Origin: Paracoccus aurantiacus
GTDB lineage: Bacteria; Pseudomonadota; Alphaproteobacteria; Rhodobacterales; Rhodobacteraceae
Reading direction: 5' to 3'
NCBI RefSeq assembly: GCF_007993065.1
Contig: NZ_VOPL01000003.1
Span: forward strand, 310,001-374,000
DNA: 64,000 nt
Part shown: positions 52,277 through 61,083 of the stretch, piece after piece
Position numbering within the stretch: the first letter of the stretch is position 1
How the letters are laid out: each line of letters starts with the position of its first letter
Notes under the pieces: generated by a model
What the model was told of the DNA's origin: nothing
The model's input: the letters and a program-made list of their open reading frames with translations, nothing else
Databases searched by the model: none
Made by a program: the position numbers and the translations under genes

Positions 52277-53533
52277 TCAGTTCGAAACCTGCGCAACTTC
52301 GGTTGCGCGCTTGGCCGCTCTCACCCAGGCCACGATCGATGCGCGGGCCTCGGCGTCCATTTCGATCGCATTGGGTGGCGGCATCGCCTCGCTGAGCCCG
52401 GCCTGAACGTAAATCTGTTCGGCATGGCGTGCGATATCGGCGGGCGTTTCCAGATAGACGCCCTTCGGTGCCCACAGGATATTCGTCCATGAGGGTTCGC
52501 GCGCGTGGCACATGGAACAGTTGCCGATCACCACATTTGTCGCCTCTTCAAAGCCGGGCGCCGCCGCGAATTGCTGCTCGTAGCGGGTCAGATCGCGCGT
52601 CGAAGCCTCGTCATAGGTTTCGCCTGCCCGCGCGGTCGACAGCCACGCGATCACCACCATCAGCAGCACGGTCACGGCCCAGGTCCAGTGCGGACCCTTC
52701 CCGGTCGCGTGCATGGTGTTGAAATAGTGGCGGATGGTGACGCCGGTCAGGAAGATCAGTGACGCGATGATCCAGGAATATTCCGTCGCGAACGCCAGCG
52801 GATAATGGTTCGACAGCATAAGAAAGACGACGGGCAGCGTCAGATAGTTGTTATGCGTCGAACGCAGCTTGGCGATCTTGCCGTATTTCGGGTCGGGCTT
52901 GCGGCCTTCCTGCAGGTCCTTCACGACGATCCGCTGATTCGGCATGATCTGGAAAAACACGTTGGCCGTCATGATCGTCGCGGTAAACGCGCCAAGATGC
53001 AGAAGCGCCGCGCGGCCGGTGAATATCTGATTATAAGCCCATGACATGAAAACCAGAATCCCGAACAGGACCAGCATCAACACCGTGGGTCTTTCGCCAA
53101 GGGGGGATTTGCAAAGCTGGTCATAGGCGAGCCATCCGATGGTCAACGACCCGCCGGAAATCAGAATCGCCTGCCACAGGCTAAGGTCCATCTTGCTCGG
53201 GTCGATCAGGAACAACTCTCCGCCGACCCAATAGACGATCATCAGCAGCGCCGCGCCTGACACCCACGTCATATAGCTTTGCCATTTATGCCAGACGAGA
53301 TGCGACGGCATGTTTTCCGGCGCGACCAGATATTTCTGGATATGGTAGAACCCGCCGCCATGAACCTGCCATTCCTCGCCATGACAGCCCTTAGGCATCT
53401 GTGCAGCAGGTCTTAGTCCCAGATCGAGCGCGATGAAAAAGAACGAGGCGCCGATCCAGGCCATGGCCGTGATGACATGCAGCCAGCGCACCGAAAAGGC
53501 GATCCAGTCCCAGATGATTGCCAGATCATACAT
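52277..53533 (-). CDS. puuD: Urate hydroxylase PuuD (membrane, cytochrome c domain)
   Basis: A 418-residue membrane enzyme that oxidises urate to 5-hydroxyisourate. About eight hydrophobic helices fill residues 10-310, with a His-rich conserved core (WLHVITAMAWIGASFFFIALD, VHGGGFYHIQKYL, HLVWHKWQSYMTW). The C-terminal domain carries a CxxCH haem site, CSMCH near residue 350, so electrons go to the respiratory chain. No uraH, uraD or puuE gene is adjacent. It is divergent from a LysR regulator, with 100 bases between starts, which probably controls it. Confidence 0.93.
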   Translation of the reverse strand: MYDLAIIWDWIAFSVRWLHVITAMAWIGASFFFIALDLGLRPAAQMPKGCHGEEWQVHGGGFYHIQKYLVAPENMPSHLVWHKWQSYMTWVSGAALLMIVYWVGGELFLIDPSKMDLSLWQAILISGGSLTIGWLAYDQLCKSPLGERPTVLMLVLFGILVFMSWAYNQIFTGRAALLHLGAFTATIMTANVFFQIMPNQRIVVKDLQEGRKPDPKYGKIAKLRSTHNNYLTLPVVFLMLSNHYPLAFATEYSWIIASLIFLTGVTIRHYFNTMHATGKGPHWTWAVTVLLMVVIAWLSTARAGETYDEASTRDLTRYEQQFAAAPGFEEATNVVIGNCSMCHAREPSWTNILWAPKGVYLETPADIARHAEQIYVQAGLSEAMPPPNAIEMDAEARASIVAWVRAAKRATEVAQVSN

Positions 53534-53633
53534 CCCGTTCCTCCTGTCGCGTGTTGATCTGCCAAGACTATGAGAGCGGGATTTCTTCTGGTATCTCTGC
53601 TAATGACCAAGCTGCATCAAAATAATCAGAAGA

Positions 53634-54554
53634 ATGTCCTATCTCGACAATATCCGCACCTTCGTCCGGGTCTATGAGCTGGGCAGCATGTCCGCAGCAG
53701 GCCGGGATCTGCGTATTTCGCCCGCTGTGACATCGTCGCGGATTTCACAGCTGGAGGCACATCTGGGTGTCCGGCTGTTCCAGCGCACCACCCGCAATCT
53801 TAGCCCGACCCAGCAGGGGAAAGCCTTCTATAACGGCGCCGCCGAGATATTGGAGGCCGTGGCAAGCGCCGAGGCGCAGATCGTCAACCTGACGGACAAT
53901 CCGCGAGGCTCGCTTTACGTTTCGGCACCGCTTGGCGTAGGCCGCCGCCTGATCGCGCCGCAGGTCGCGGATTTTCTGGCGACCTATCCCGAGGTCAGCG
54001 TCCGCCTGCGCCTGAGCGACAGGAAAGTCGATCTGACAAGCGAGGGGCTGGATCTTGCATTTTTCCTTGGTCAGCCAGAGGACAGCAATCTGCGCATCCG
54101 CAAGATAACCGATGTCGAGCGCGTTCTCTGCGCCTCGCCAGCCTATATCGCGCGACGGGGAAAGCCGGCGAATGGCGAAGACCTTGTCTCGCTCGACCAT
54201 GAATGCCTGAACCTTCGCTTCCCCGGCGCGACGGAATTCCAGTGGATGCTCAGCACCGAGGACGGACCGCGGCGTTTCCGCGTGTCAGGCCGTTTCGAAT
54301 GCGATGACGGCGACGTGCTGACCGACTGGGCGCTTGCCGGGCATGGCATCGCGCTGAAGCCGTTGTTCGAGGTGGCAGAGCATCTTGAAAGCGGCGCACT
54401 TGTCCCGGTCGCGCAAGAAACCCCGCCAGTGCCGATCCAGATGGCCTGCCTCTTCACCCATCGAAAGCGCCAGGACCCGAAATCGCGGCTGTTCATGGAC
54501 TTCATGGTCGAGCGGATCGGCACCCGGATCAGGGAAGCAGGCCGCGCGCGCTAA
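53634..54554 (+). CDS. LysR family transcriptional regulator
   Basis: A 306-residue LysR-type regulator. The winged helix-turn-helix is at residues 1-60 (LGSMSAAGRDLRISPAVTSSRISQLEAHL), followed by the CrgA-like effector domain with GSLYVSAPLGVGRRLIAP and a second lobe ending FTHRKRQDPKSRLFMDFMVE. It is divergent from puuD and upstream of allA, so purine catabolism is the likely target. The effector, perhaps urate or another purine product, is inference. No strong ribosome-binding site is visible. Confidence 0.9.
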   Translation: MSYLDNIRTFVRVYELGSMSAAGRDLRISPAVTSSRISQLEAHLGVRLFQRTTRNLSPTQQGKAFYNGAAEILEAVASAEAQIVNLTDNPRGSLYVSAPLGVGRRLIAPQVADFLATYPEVSVRLRLSDRKVDLTSEGLDLAFFLGQPEDSNLRIRKITDVERVLCASPAYIARRGKPANGEDLVSLDHECLNLRFPGATEFQWMLSTEDGPRRFRVSGRFECDDGDVLTDWALAGHGIALKPLFEVAEHLESGALVPVAQETPPVPIQMACLFTHRKRQDPKSRLFMDFMVERIGTRIREAGRAR

Positions 54555-54787
54555 GGCTCAACTTTTGCGGACTGCGGCAGGCGCGTATGGTGCATGCCGC
54601 GCCAAGCGGCGGCGACCGGAAACAGCTTATCTATAATTTTGAAAAAATCTTCTGATCTTCTGCTTTATCAGGAAGACGGCAAGAAGAGCGCGGATCATGG
54701 TTATCCGCGCAATCTGGCCGGCGATGCTTCTGCCCGAGGATGAAGCGCGCGACCTCGCAACCCGCGACACACAGCAAGGAGCCATTC

Positions 54788-54901
54788 ATGACTGCCTTTC
54801 AACACCACATTCGGAACGACCGGGATACGAATTTTTCCAAAGCCAGCCGACGGGCCGAACACGTCACGCATTTGCGCCAGATCGAAAGGACGGGCGCATG
54901 A
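54788..54901 (+). pseudogene. 37-codon ORF coupled to allA, possible uraD remnant
   Basis: An ATG with AAGGAG eight bases upstream opens a 37-codon frame whose TGA overlaps the allA ATG. Residues 8-36 (RNDRDTNFSKASRRAEHV then THLRQIER) resemble the C-terminal helix of OHCU decarboxylase (UraD), where NDR-x-x-x-F and a later LR motif are conserved. It could be what remains after an in-frame deletion, or a genuine small protein. The resemblance was judged by eye, so the call is tentative. Confidence 0.4.
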
Positions 54902-55386
54902 GCCAGTCCATCAGAATCCAGACCCTGACCGCCGAGGCATTTGCCGATTTTGGCGACGTTCTGGAAACCGCGGGGCAACCCGACCGCCTCCTGAACGACG
55001 GCATGTGCGGACGGTATCATGACCGCGCCAGTCTCGATTTCACGGAAGGCCGCGCCGGTATCAGCCTGTTCAAGGCTAAGCCCCGCGCCCTGCCCCTGAA
55101 GCTTGAGATGGTCGAACGTCATCCACACGGCAGTCAGGCCTTCGTCCCGATGAGCGAAGCGGGATTTCTGGTCGTCGTGGCCCCTGATGAAGACGGCAGG
55201 CCCGGACAGCCGCAGGCCTTTCTGACCCAGCCCGGACAGGGTGTGAACTATCACCGCGGGGTCTGGCATGGGGCGCTCGCGCCGCTGTCCGATCCGGGTC
55301 TTTTCGCCGTGGTCGACCGCATCGGGGCGGGCGCGAACCTTGAAGAACACTGGTTCGACCGCGAGATCCTGATCGTCGAGGCGTGA
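54898..55386 (+). CDS. allA: Ureidoglycolate lyase
   Basis: A 162-residue cupin-like enzyme that splits ureidoglycolate into glyoxylate and urea, the last step of allantoin degradation. Family segments are IRIQTLTAEAFADFGDVLE at the N-terminus, ISLFKAKPRALPLKLEMVERHPHGSQAF cut here at the HPHGSQAFVPM motif, and VNYHRGVWHGALAPL. The ATG at 54898 follows AAAGGA; the longer open frame upstream has no support. It converges with bhcR, two bases apart. Its product glyoxylate is the direct substrate of the neighbouring bhc pathway and the likely effector of BhcR. Confidence 0.93.
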   Translation: MSQSIRIQTLTAEAFADFGDVLETAGQPDRLLNDGMCGRYHDRASLDFTEGRAGISLFKAKPRALPLKLEMVERHPHGSQAFVPMSEAGFLVVVAPDEDGRPGQPQAFLTQPGQGVNYHRGVWHGALAPLSDPGLFAVVDRIGAGANLEEHWFDREILIVEA

Positions 55387-55388
55387 TC

Positions 55389-56225
55389 TCAGCGCGGCTC
55401 GCCGCCGATGGCCGATGTAAGCTGCCGGGCCGCCTCGATCACGGGGCGGCTTAGCTTTTCGATGCTGTCATCGCGGATACGGCTGGTCGGGCCCGACACC
55501 GAAATTCCCGCCACAGCTTCATTGTTCATGTCAAAGACCGGCGCGGCGATGCAGCGCATGCCTTCGTTCTTTTCCTCGTCATCGAAGGAAAAGCCGCGCG
55601 CGCGGATCAGCGCTAGTTCCCCGATCAGCCGTCCGCGGTCGGTGATCGTTCTGGCCGTGAATCTTTGCAGGCGCGATCCGCGTAGCAGTTTCTGCAGCCG
55701 GTCTTCCGGCATCTGCGCGAGCAGCGCCTTGCCGATGCCCGATGCATGCATGGGCGATGCCGTTCCGGGCGGGAAGAAGGCGCGGATGCTGGCATGGGTT
55801 TCCACCTGACTGACGAAAAGAACCGCCGTTTCCCGTTCGATGCCAAGGTTTGCGGTTTCCCCGGTCGCGTCCATCAGGCCCCGCAGGATCGGCCGCGCGC
55901 GTTCGACAAGGCTGCTGCGGCGCAGGAAACGCGCGCCGATGATGAAAGCGCGTGGCCCGATATGCCACAACTGCGCGCTTGGGTCGAATTCGACCAGATC
56001 ACGGCCGGCCAGAGTCACAAGAATGCGGTAAACTGTCGCCGGCGACTGGTCCATCTGATCGGCAATGGCGGTCAGCGTCAGACCCTGCGACTGGCTGAGA
56101 AATTCAAACACCTGCATCGCCCGGTCCAGCGATTTGATGGTGTTCTGTTCGGTCTTGTCATCCCAGTCACGCGGCCTGCCACGGGCCTTGCGCGCGCCGG
56201 AATCCGCATTGTCTTGGAATTTCAT
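55389..56225 (-). CDS. bhcR: IclR family regulator of the beta-hydroxyaspartate cluster
   Basis: A 278-residue IclR-type protein. A basic N-terminal tail (ARKARGRPRDWDD) precedes the helix-turn-helix (about 30-95, LTAIADQMDQSPATVYRIL). The effector domain follows, with SPMHASGIGKALLAQMPED and RCIAAPVFDMNNEAVAGISVSG. It is divergent from bhcABCD, the arrangement known in Paracoccus denitrificans, where BhcR senses glyoxylate. The 168-base intergenic region carries AT-rich repeats that may be its operator. Confidence 0.92.
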   Translation of the reverse strand: MKFQDNADSGARKARGRPRDWDDKTEQNTIKSLDRAMQVFEFLSQSQGLTLTAIADQMDQSPATVYRILVTLAGRDLVEFDPSAQLWHIGPRAFIIGARFLRRSSLVERARPILRGLMDATGETANLGIERETAVLFVSQVETHASIRAFFPPGTASPMHASGIGKALLAQMPEDRLQKLLRGSRLQRFTARTITDRGRLIGELALIRARGFSFDDEEKNEGMRCIAAPVFDMNNEAVAGISVSGPTSRIRDDSIEKLSRPVIEAARQLTSAIGGEPR

Positions 56226-56393
56226 CTAATACCTTTTGCTTTATATGAAAGCTAATTTCACATTATGAAAAATTCAACCATTTGACAAGGCTGCATAATC
56301 TTTCTCCCCACGCTACCGCACACCCACAATCAAAAAAATATTCGCGCTCGATGACATCCGTTACCGTTGGGTTAACGATGGAAGGAGACCCCC
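56226..56393. promoter_or_regulatory. bhcR-bhcA intergenic control region
   Basis: The region contains an interrupted palindrome TGAAA-GCTAA-TTTCA (56246-56260) close to bhcR, a second TATGAAA at 56264, and a CGTTA/TAACG inverted repeat (56359-56377) just before the bhcA ribosome-binding site. Any of these could bind BhcR; none has been tested here. Confidence 0.45.
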
Positions 56394-57584
56394 ATGAGCT
56401 TTCAGAACCCAGTCTTCATTCCGGGCCCGACGAACATCCCGGAAAACCTGCGCAAGGCCTGCGACATGCCGACGATCGACCACCGTTCGCCGCTGTTCGG
56501 CCAGATCCTGCACCCCGCCCGCGAAGGCGTGAAGAAGGTGCTGAAAAGCGACGCAGCCGAGATCTTCATCTTCCCCTCCACCGGAACCGGCGGATGGGAA
56601 ACCGCGCTCAGCAACACGCTGTCGGCAGGTGACAAGGTTCTGGCGGCCCGCAACGGCATGTTCAGCCACCGCTGGATCGACATGTGCCAGCGCCACGGGC
56701 TGGACGTTCAGATCGTCGAAACGCCCTGGGGCGAAGGTCTGCCCGCAGAACGCTATGAAGAGATCCTGACCGCCGACAAGAACCACGAGATCAAGGTCGT
56801 TCTGGCCACGCATAACGAAACCGCGACCGGCGTGAAATCCGACATCGCCGCCGTCCGCCGCGCGCTGGATGCGGCAGGCCACCCGGCGCTGCTGTTTGTC
56901 GATGGCGTCAGCTCTATCGCGTCGATGGATTTCCGCTTTGACGAATGGGGCGTTGATATCGCCGTCACCGGCTCGCAAAAGGGCTTCATGCTGCCGCCGG
57001 GCCTTGCCATCCTCGGCTTCAGCCAGAAGGCGATGGAGGCGACGAAATCGGCCACCCTGCCCCGGACCTTCTTCGATGTCCGCGACATGGAAAAAAGCTA
57101 TGCGAATAACGCCTATCCTTACACCCCGGCGGTTGGCCTGCTGAACGGGCTTAATCAGGCTTGCGGGATGCTGCTGACCGAGGGGCTGGAAAATGTCTTT
57201 GCCCGCCACCACCGCATCGCCGAAGGCGTTCGCGCCGCGACCGAAGCCTGGGGGCTGAAGCTGTGTGCCGCCAATCCGTCGGTCTATTCCGACACGGTCA
57301 GCGCGATTCGCACGCCGGACGGGTTCAATGCCACCGAAATCGTCACCCATGCCGCCAAGATCTACGGAGTCGCCTTTGGCGTGGGCTTGGGTGAAGTCGC
57401 GGGCAAGGTCTTCCGCATCGGCCATCTGGGCAGCCTGACCGATGTCATGACGCTGTCGGGTCTGGCCACGGCCGAGATGTGCATGGCCGATCTGGGGCTT
57501 GAGATCCGGCTGGGTTCGGGCGTTGCGGCGGCGCAGGAATATTACCGCGCAAATCCGGCGAGCGCCCACAAGGCCGCCGCGTGA
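56394..57584 (+). CDS. bhcA: Aspartate-glyoxylate aminotransferase
   Basis: A 396-residue class V aminotransferase. It transfers the amino group of aspartate to glyoxylate, forming glycine and oxaloacetate, the first step of the beta-hydroxyaspartate cycle. The N-terminal GPTNIPENLRKACDMPTIDHR and the PLP lysine K196 in TGSQKGFMLPPG are characteristic of the serine-glyoxylate type. GGAAGGAGA precedes the ATG. Identity as BhcA rests on gene order with bhcB, bhcC, bhcD and divergent bhcR. Confidence 0.95.
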   Translation: MSFQNPVFIPGPTNIPENLRKACDMPTIDHRSPLFGQILHPAREGVKKVLKSDAAEIFIFPSTGTGGWETALSNTLSAGDKVLAARNGMFSHRWIDMCQRHGLDVQIVETPWGEGLPAERYEEILTADKNHEIKVVLATHNETATGVKSDIAAVRRALDAAGHPALLFVDGVSSIASMDFRFDEWGVDIAVTGSQKGFMLPPGLAILGFSQKAMEATKSATLPRTFFDVRDMEKSYANNAYPYTPAVGLLNGLNQACGMLLTEGLENVFARHHRIAEGVRAATEAWGLKLCAANPSVYSDTVSAIRTPDGFNATEIVTHAAKIYGVAFGVGLGEVAGKVFRIGHLGSLTDVMTLSGLATAEMCMADLGLEIRLGSGVAAAQEYYRANPASAHKAAA

Positions 57585-57598
57585 TGAAGGACGTGGCG

Positions 57599-58549
57599 AT
57601 GCAGATCCCCAGCTATCAGGACATGCTGGACGCGCATGACCGGATCAGGCCGCATATCCGCCTGACCCCGGTTCGCGTGTCGGACTACCTGAACGAGTTG
57701 ACCGGCGCGCAGCTGTTCTTCAAATGCGAAAACTTTCAGGAGCCGGGGGCCTTCAAGGTCCGCGGCGCCAGCAACGCGGTTTTCGGGCTAAGCGAGGAAC
57801 AGGCGAAGCTGGGTGTTGCCACCCATTCGTCGGGCAACCACGCGTCCTGCCTGTCCTATGCCGCGATGCTGCGGGGCATTCCCTGCAATGTCGTCATGCC
57901 GCGCACAGCACCGCAGGCGAAGAAGGACACCGTGCGCCGTTACGTTGGCAGGATCACCGAATGCGAGCCGTCGACCTCGTCGCGAGAGGAGACATTCGCG
58001 CGCGTGCAGGCCGAAACCGGGGGCGATTTCGTCCACCCCTATAACGATCCGCGCGTGATCGCCGGTCAGGGGACGTGCTCGAAAGAACTGATCGAGCAGA
58101 CGGACGGGCTGGACATTGTCGTGGCCCCCATCGGCGGCGGCGGGATGATTTCCGGCACCTGCCTGACGCTGTCGACGCTGGCACCCGAAACGCAGGTGAT
58201 CGCGGCGGAACCCGAAACCGCCGACGACGCCTATCGCAGCTTCAAGGCGGGCCGGATCATCGCTGACGACGCGCCGAAATCGGTGGCCGATGGGCTGCTG
58301 GTGCCGCTGAAGGACCTGACATGGCATTTCGTTTCGAACCATGTTGCGCAGATCTATACGGCCTCCGAGCAGGAGATCGTCGAGGCGATGAAGCTGATCT
58401 GGAAGCATCTGCGCGTGGTGGCGGAACCCTCAAGCGCCGTCCCGCTGGCGACGATCCTGAAGAACTCCGCCGCCTTCAGGGGCAAGCGCGTCGGCATCAT
58501 CATCACGGGCGGCAATGTCGATCTGGACCGCCTGCCCTGGAATAACTGA
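57599..58549 (+). CDS. bhcB: Beta-hydroxyaspartate dehydratase
   Basis: A 316-residue fold-type II PLP enzyme of the threonine dehydratase group. It converts beta-hydroxyaspartate to iminosuccinate. The PLP lysine is K53 in GAFKVRGASNAV, the Asn loop is SSGNHASCLSYAA, and the phosphate loop is GGGGMISG. I prefer the ATG at 57599, with GAAGG eight bases upstream, giving the opening QIPSYQDML; ATGs at 57581/57584 overlapping the bhcA stop are alternatives. It lies between bhcA and bhcC. Confidence 0.94.
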   Translation: MQIPSYQDMLDAHDRIRPHIRLTPVRVSDYLNELTGAQLFFKCENFQEPGAFKVRGASNAVFGLSEEQAKLGVATHSSGNHASCLSYAAMLRGIPCNVVMPRTAPQAKKDTVRRYVGRITECEPSTSSREETFARVQAETGGDFVHPYNDPRVIAGQGTCSKELIEQTDGLDIVVAPIGGGGMISGTCLTLSTLAPETQVIAAEPETADDAYRSFKAGRIIADDAPKSVADGLLVPLKDLTWHFVSNHVAQIYTASEQEIVEAMKLIWKHLRVVAEPSSAVPLATILKNSAAFRGKRVGIIITGGNVDLDRLPWNN

Positions 58550-58559
58550 GGACAAAGCC

Positions 58560-59723
58560 ATGAACGCACCTGTCAACCTCGAAACGCTGGATGTCGGCTT
58601 CGACGTCCCCGCCCTGCCCGGTATGGACGCGGCGGATATCCAGACGCCCTGCCTGATCCTTGACCTGGACGCGCTGGAACGCAACATCAAGAAGATGGGC
58701 GATTACGCCAAGGCGCATGGGATGCGCCACCGCGTCCACGGCAAGATGCACAAATCGGTCGATGTGGCCAAGCTGCAGGAACGTCTGGGCGGCGCTGTCG
58801 GCGTCTGCTGCCAGAAGGTGTCGGAAGCCGAGGTCTTTGCCCGTGGCGGCATCAAGGATGTTCTGGTGTCAAACCAGGTCCGCGACCCGGCCAAGATCGA
58901 CCGACTGGCGCGGCTGCCGAAACTGGGCGCACGCATCATCGTCTGCGTCGATGACGTCGACAATGTAGCGGACCTGTCGGCTGCCGCTGAGAAGCACGGG
59001 ACCGAGATCGAATGCTTCGTCGAAATCGACTGCGGCGCGGGGCGCTGCGGGGTCACCTCGACCGAGGCCGTGGTGCAGATCGCGCAGCCCATCGACGCCG
59101 CGCCGGGTCTGAAATTCACCGGCATTCAGGCTTATCAAGGTGCGATGCAGCATCTGGACAGCTATGAGGCGCGCAAGGAAAAGCTGGATATCGCGATTGC
59201 AATGGTCAAGGACGCCGTGGCCGGTCTGGAAGCGGTGGGGCTGAAGCCGGAACTTGTGTCCGGCGGCGGCACCGGGTCGTACTACTTCGAATCGAATTCC
59301 GGCGTTTTCAATGAATTGCAATGCGGATCTTATGCGTTCATGGACGCAGATTATGGCCGCATTCTGGACAAGGACGGCAAGCGCATAGATCAGGGCGAAT
59401 GGGAAAACGCCTTCTTCATCCTGACCCAGGTGATGAGCCACGCAAAGCCCGACAAGGCGATCTGCGATGCCGGGTTGAAGGCGCAATCGGTCGATAGCGG
59501 CCTGCCCTTCATCTATGGCCGCGACGATGTCGAATACGTCAAATGCTCGGACGAACATGGCGTCATCGCTGACCCGCAGGGCGTGCTGAAGGTGGGCGAA
59601 AAGCTGCGGCTGGTCCCCGGCCACTGCGACCCGACTGCAAATGTCCATGACTGGTATGTCGGCGTTCGCGGCAACAAGGTCGAGGTGGTCTGGCCGGTTT
59701 CGGCCCGCGGCAAAGCCTACTGA
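58560..59723 (+). CDS. bhcC: Beta-hydroxyaspartate aldolase
   Basis: A 387-residue fold-type III PLP enzyme that condenses glycine with glyoxylate to erythro-beta-hydroxyaspartate. The PLP lysine is probably K62 in RVHGKMHKSVD, matching RPHxKTHK of D-threonine aldolases. The metal site His-x-Cys is in VPGHCDPTANVHDW. GAGGA precedes the ATG at 58560. Assignment relies on the complete bhc gene order. A hairpin separates it from bhcD. Confidence 0.95.
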   Translation: MNAPVNLETLDVGFDVPALPGMDAADIQTPCLILDLDALERNIKKMGDYAKAHGMRHRVHGKMHKSVDVAKLQERLGGAVGVCCQKVSEAEVFARGGIKDVLVSNQVRDPAKIDRLARLPKLGARIIVCVDDVDNVADLSAAAEKHGTEIECFVEIDCGAGRCGVTSTEAVVQIAQPIDAAPGLKFTGIQAYQGAMQHLDSYEARKEKLDIAIAMVKDAVAGLEAVGLKPELVSGGGTGSYYFESNSGVFNELQCGSYAFMDADYGRILDKDGKRIDQGEWENAFFILTQVMSHAKPDKAICDAGLKAQSVDSGLPFIYGRDDVEYVKCSDEHGVIADPQGVLKVGEKLRLVPGHCDPTANVHDWYVGVRGNKVEVVWPVSARGKAY

Positions 59724-59764
59724 CATCCCTCAAGGAAGGCCGTTGCCGCGAGGGCAGCGGACGC

Positions 59765-59805
59765 CGCCCATGTGCTGCTTACCTTCCGGCACAGGCACAT
59801 GGGCG
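59765..59805 (+). ncRNA. Intercistronic stem-loop between bhcC and bhcD
   Basis: A perfect 11-bp inverted repeat (CGCCCATGTGC with GCACATGGGCG, loop of 19) fills the 106-base gap between bhcC and bhcD. No T run follows, so it is not a classical terminator; it may stabilise upstream mRNA or set a different level for bhcD. Confidence 0.55.
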
Positions 59806-59829
59806 CACGAAATCCATACGGAGACTGAC

Positions 59830-60795
59830 ATGCTGATCGTGCCAGAGCGCGAAATTGCTGAGCTGATGACGCGCGAGGCCGCTTTCGACGCGGTCGAAAA
59901 AGTGTTTGCCGCCATGGCCGCAGGTGACGCCTATAACTTCCCCGTCGTGCGCGAGGCGATCGGGCATGAGGATGCGCTTTACGGCTTCAAGGGTGGGTTC
60001 GACCGGGCCGGTCTGACGCTGGGGCTGAAGGCGGGCGGCTATTGGCCGAACAATCTGGAAAAGCGCGGGCTTATCAACCATCAGTCGACGGTTTTCCTGT
60101 TCGATCCCGATACCGGCAAGGCGATTGCCATGGTCGGCGGCAACCTGCTGACGGCTTTGCGGACCGCTGCCGCATCCTCGGTGTCGATCCGGCATCTAGC
60201 GCGCAAGGATGCGAAGGTGATCGGCATGGTCGGTGCGGGGCATCAGGCGAAATTCCAGTTGCGTGCGGCGCTGGAGCAGCGCGATTTCGAAAAGGTCATC
60301 GGCTGGAACCGGCATCCAGAAATGCTGAAAAATCTGGAAGACATCGCGGCAGAGGCCGGCCTGCCCTTCGAGGCGGTCGAGCTTGACGGGATGCGTCAAG
60401 CGGACGTGATCGTCACCATCACCTCGTCCTTCGCGCCGATCCTGATGAAGGATCACGTCAGCCCCGGTACCCATATCGCCTGCATGGGTACCGACACAAA
60501 AGGCAAACAGGAAGTTGACGCCCAGCTTCTGGCCGGTGCCAGAGTCTTTACCGATGAGATCGCGCAATCTGTCACCATTGGCGAGTCGCAGCATGCGATT
60601 GCGGCGGGTTTGATCGCCGAAACGGATATTGCGCAGCTTGGCGCGGTCATCAACGGCACCGATCCGGGGCGGAGTTCTGACGATCAGATCACGCTGTTCG
60701 ACGGCACAGGCGTCGGGTTGCAGGACCTTGCAGTCGCGGCTGCGGTCGTCGAACTGGCGGCCGAAAAGGGTGTGGCGACTGAGGTCGAGCTCTGA
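59830..60795 (+). CDS. bhcD: Iminosuccinate reductase
   Basis: A 321-residue member of the ornithine cyclodeaminase/mu-crystallin family that reduces iminosuccinate to aspartate with NAD(P)H, closing the cycle. The Rossmann motif is GMVGAGHQAKFQL near residue 135, preceded by the typical LTALRTAAASSVSIRHLA. The ATG at 59830 has GGAGA upstream; longer frames upstream run into bhcC and have no support. A terminator follows 23 bases later. Confidence 0.95.
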   Translation: MLIVPEREIAELMTREAAFDAVEKVFAAMAAGDAYNFPVVREAIGHEDALYGFKGGFDRAGLTLGLKAGGYWPNNLEKRGLINHQSTVFLFDPDTGKAIAMVGGNLLTALRTAAASSVSIRHLARKDAKVIGMVGAGHQAKFQLRAALEQRDFEKVIGWNRHPEMLKNLEDIAAEAGLPFEAVELDGMRQADVIVTITSSFAPILMKDHVSPGTHIACMGTDTKGKQEVDAQLLAGARVFTDEIAQSVTIGESQHAIAAGLIAETDIAQLGAVINGTDPGRSSDDQITLFDGTGVGLQDLAVAAAVVELAAEKGVATEVEL

Positions 60796-60818
60796 CCTGA
60801 ACCCCGAACACCAAAACG

Positions 60819-60847
60819 AAAGGCGACCCGAATGAGGCCGCCTTTTT
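60819..60847 (+). terminator. Intrinsic terminator of bhcABCD
   Basis: A 7-bp stem (AAAGGCG with CGCCTTT, 13-base loop) runs into five T residues, 23 bases beyond the bhcD stop codon. Confidence 0.8.
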
Positions 60848-61083
60848 CGGCGTATTGCGTCTGCGCCACCTGACCTTCATCGCCTGCCCGGCAACCTGAA
60901 CTGCGCAATGGACCGGTTGTCGCCAAGGAGATGATTCGCAAGTATGCAGGCGAAGCGCGTCAGGAAATGCACGCCCGTCAGGCGAGGAACAAAGCGCAGG
61001 TCAACGGAACAACATCAGAGCACGAAACTGATGCCAAAAGTACTACCCTGCAAGCGCGCGGTACAGCCATGTCTTTGAAAAGA
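60848..61083. other. 236-base gap between bhcD terminator and tRNA-Phe
   Basis: I see no supported gene here. An open frame crossing this gap and the tRNA is an artefact of reading the tRNA as protein. Confidence 0.5.

Noticed and set aside
54697-54897. N-terminal extension of allA by 67 codons
   Set aside because: No ribosome-binding site at 54697, no family similarity in the extension, and a good ribosome-binding site at 54898.
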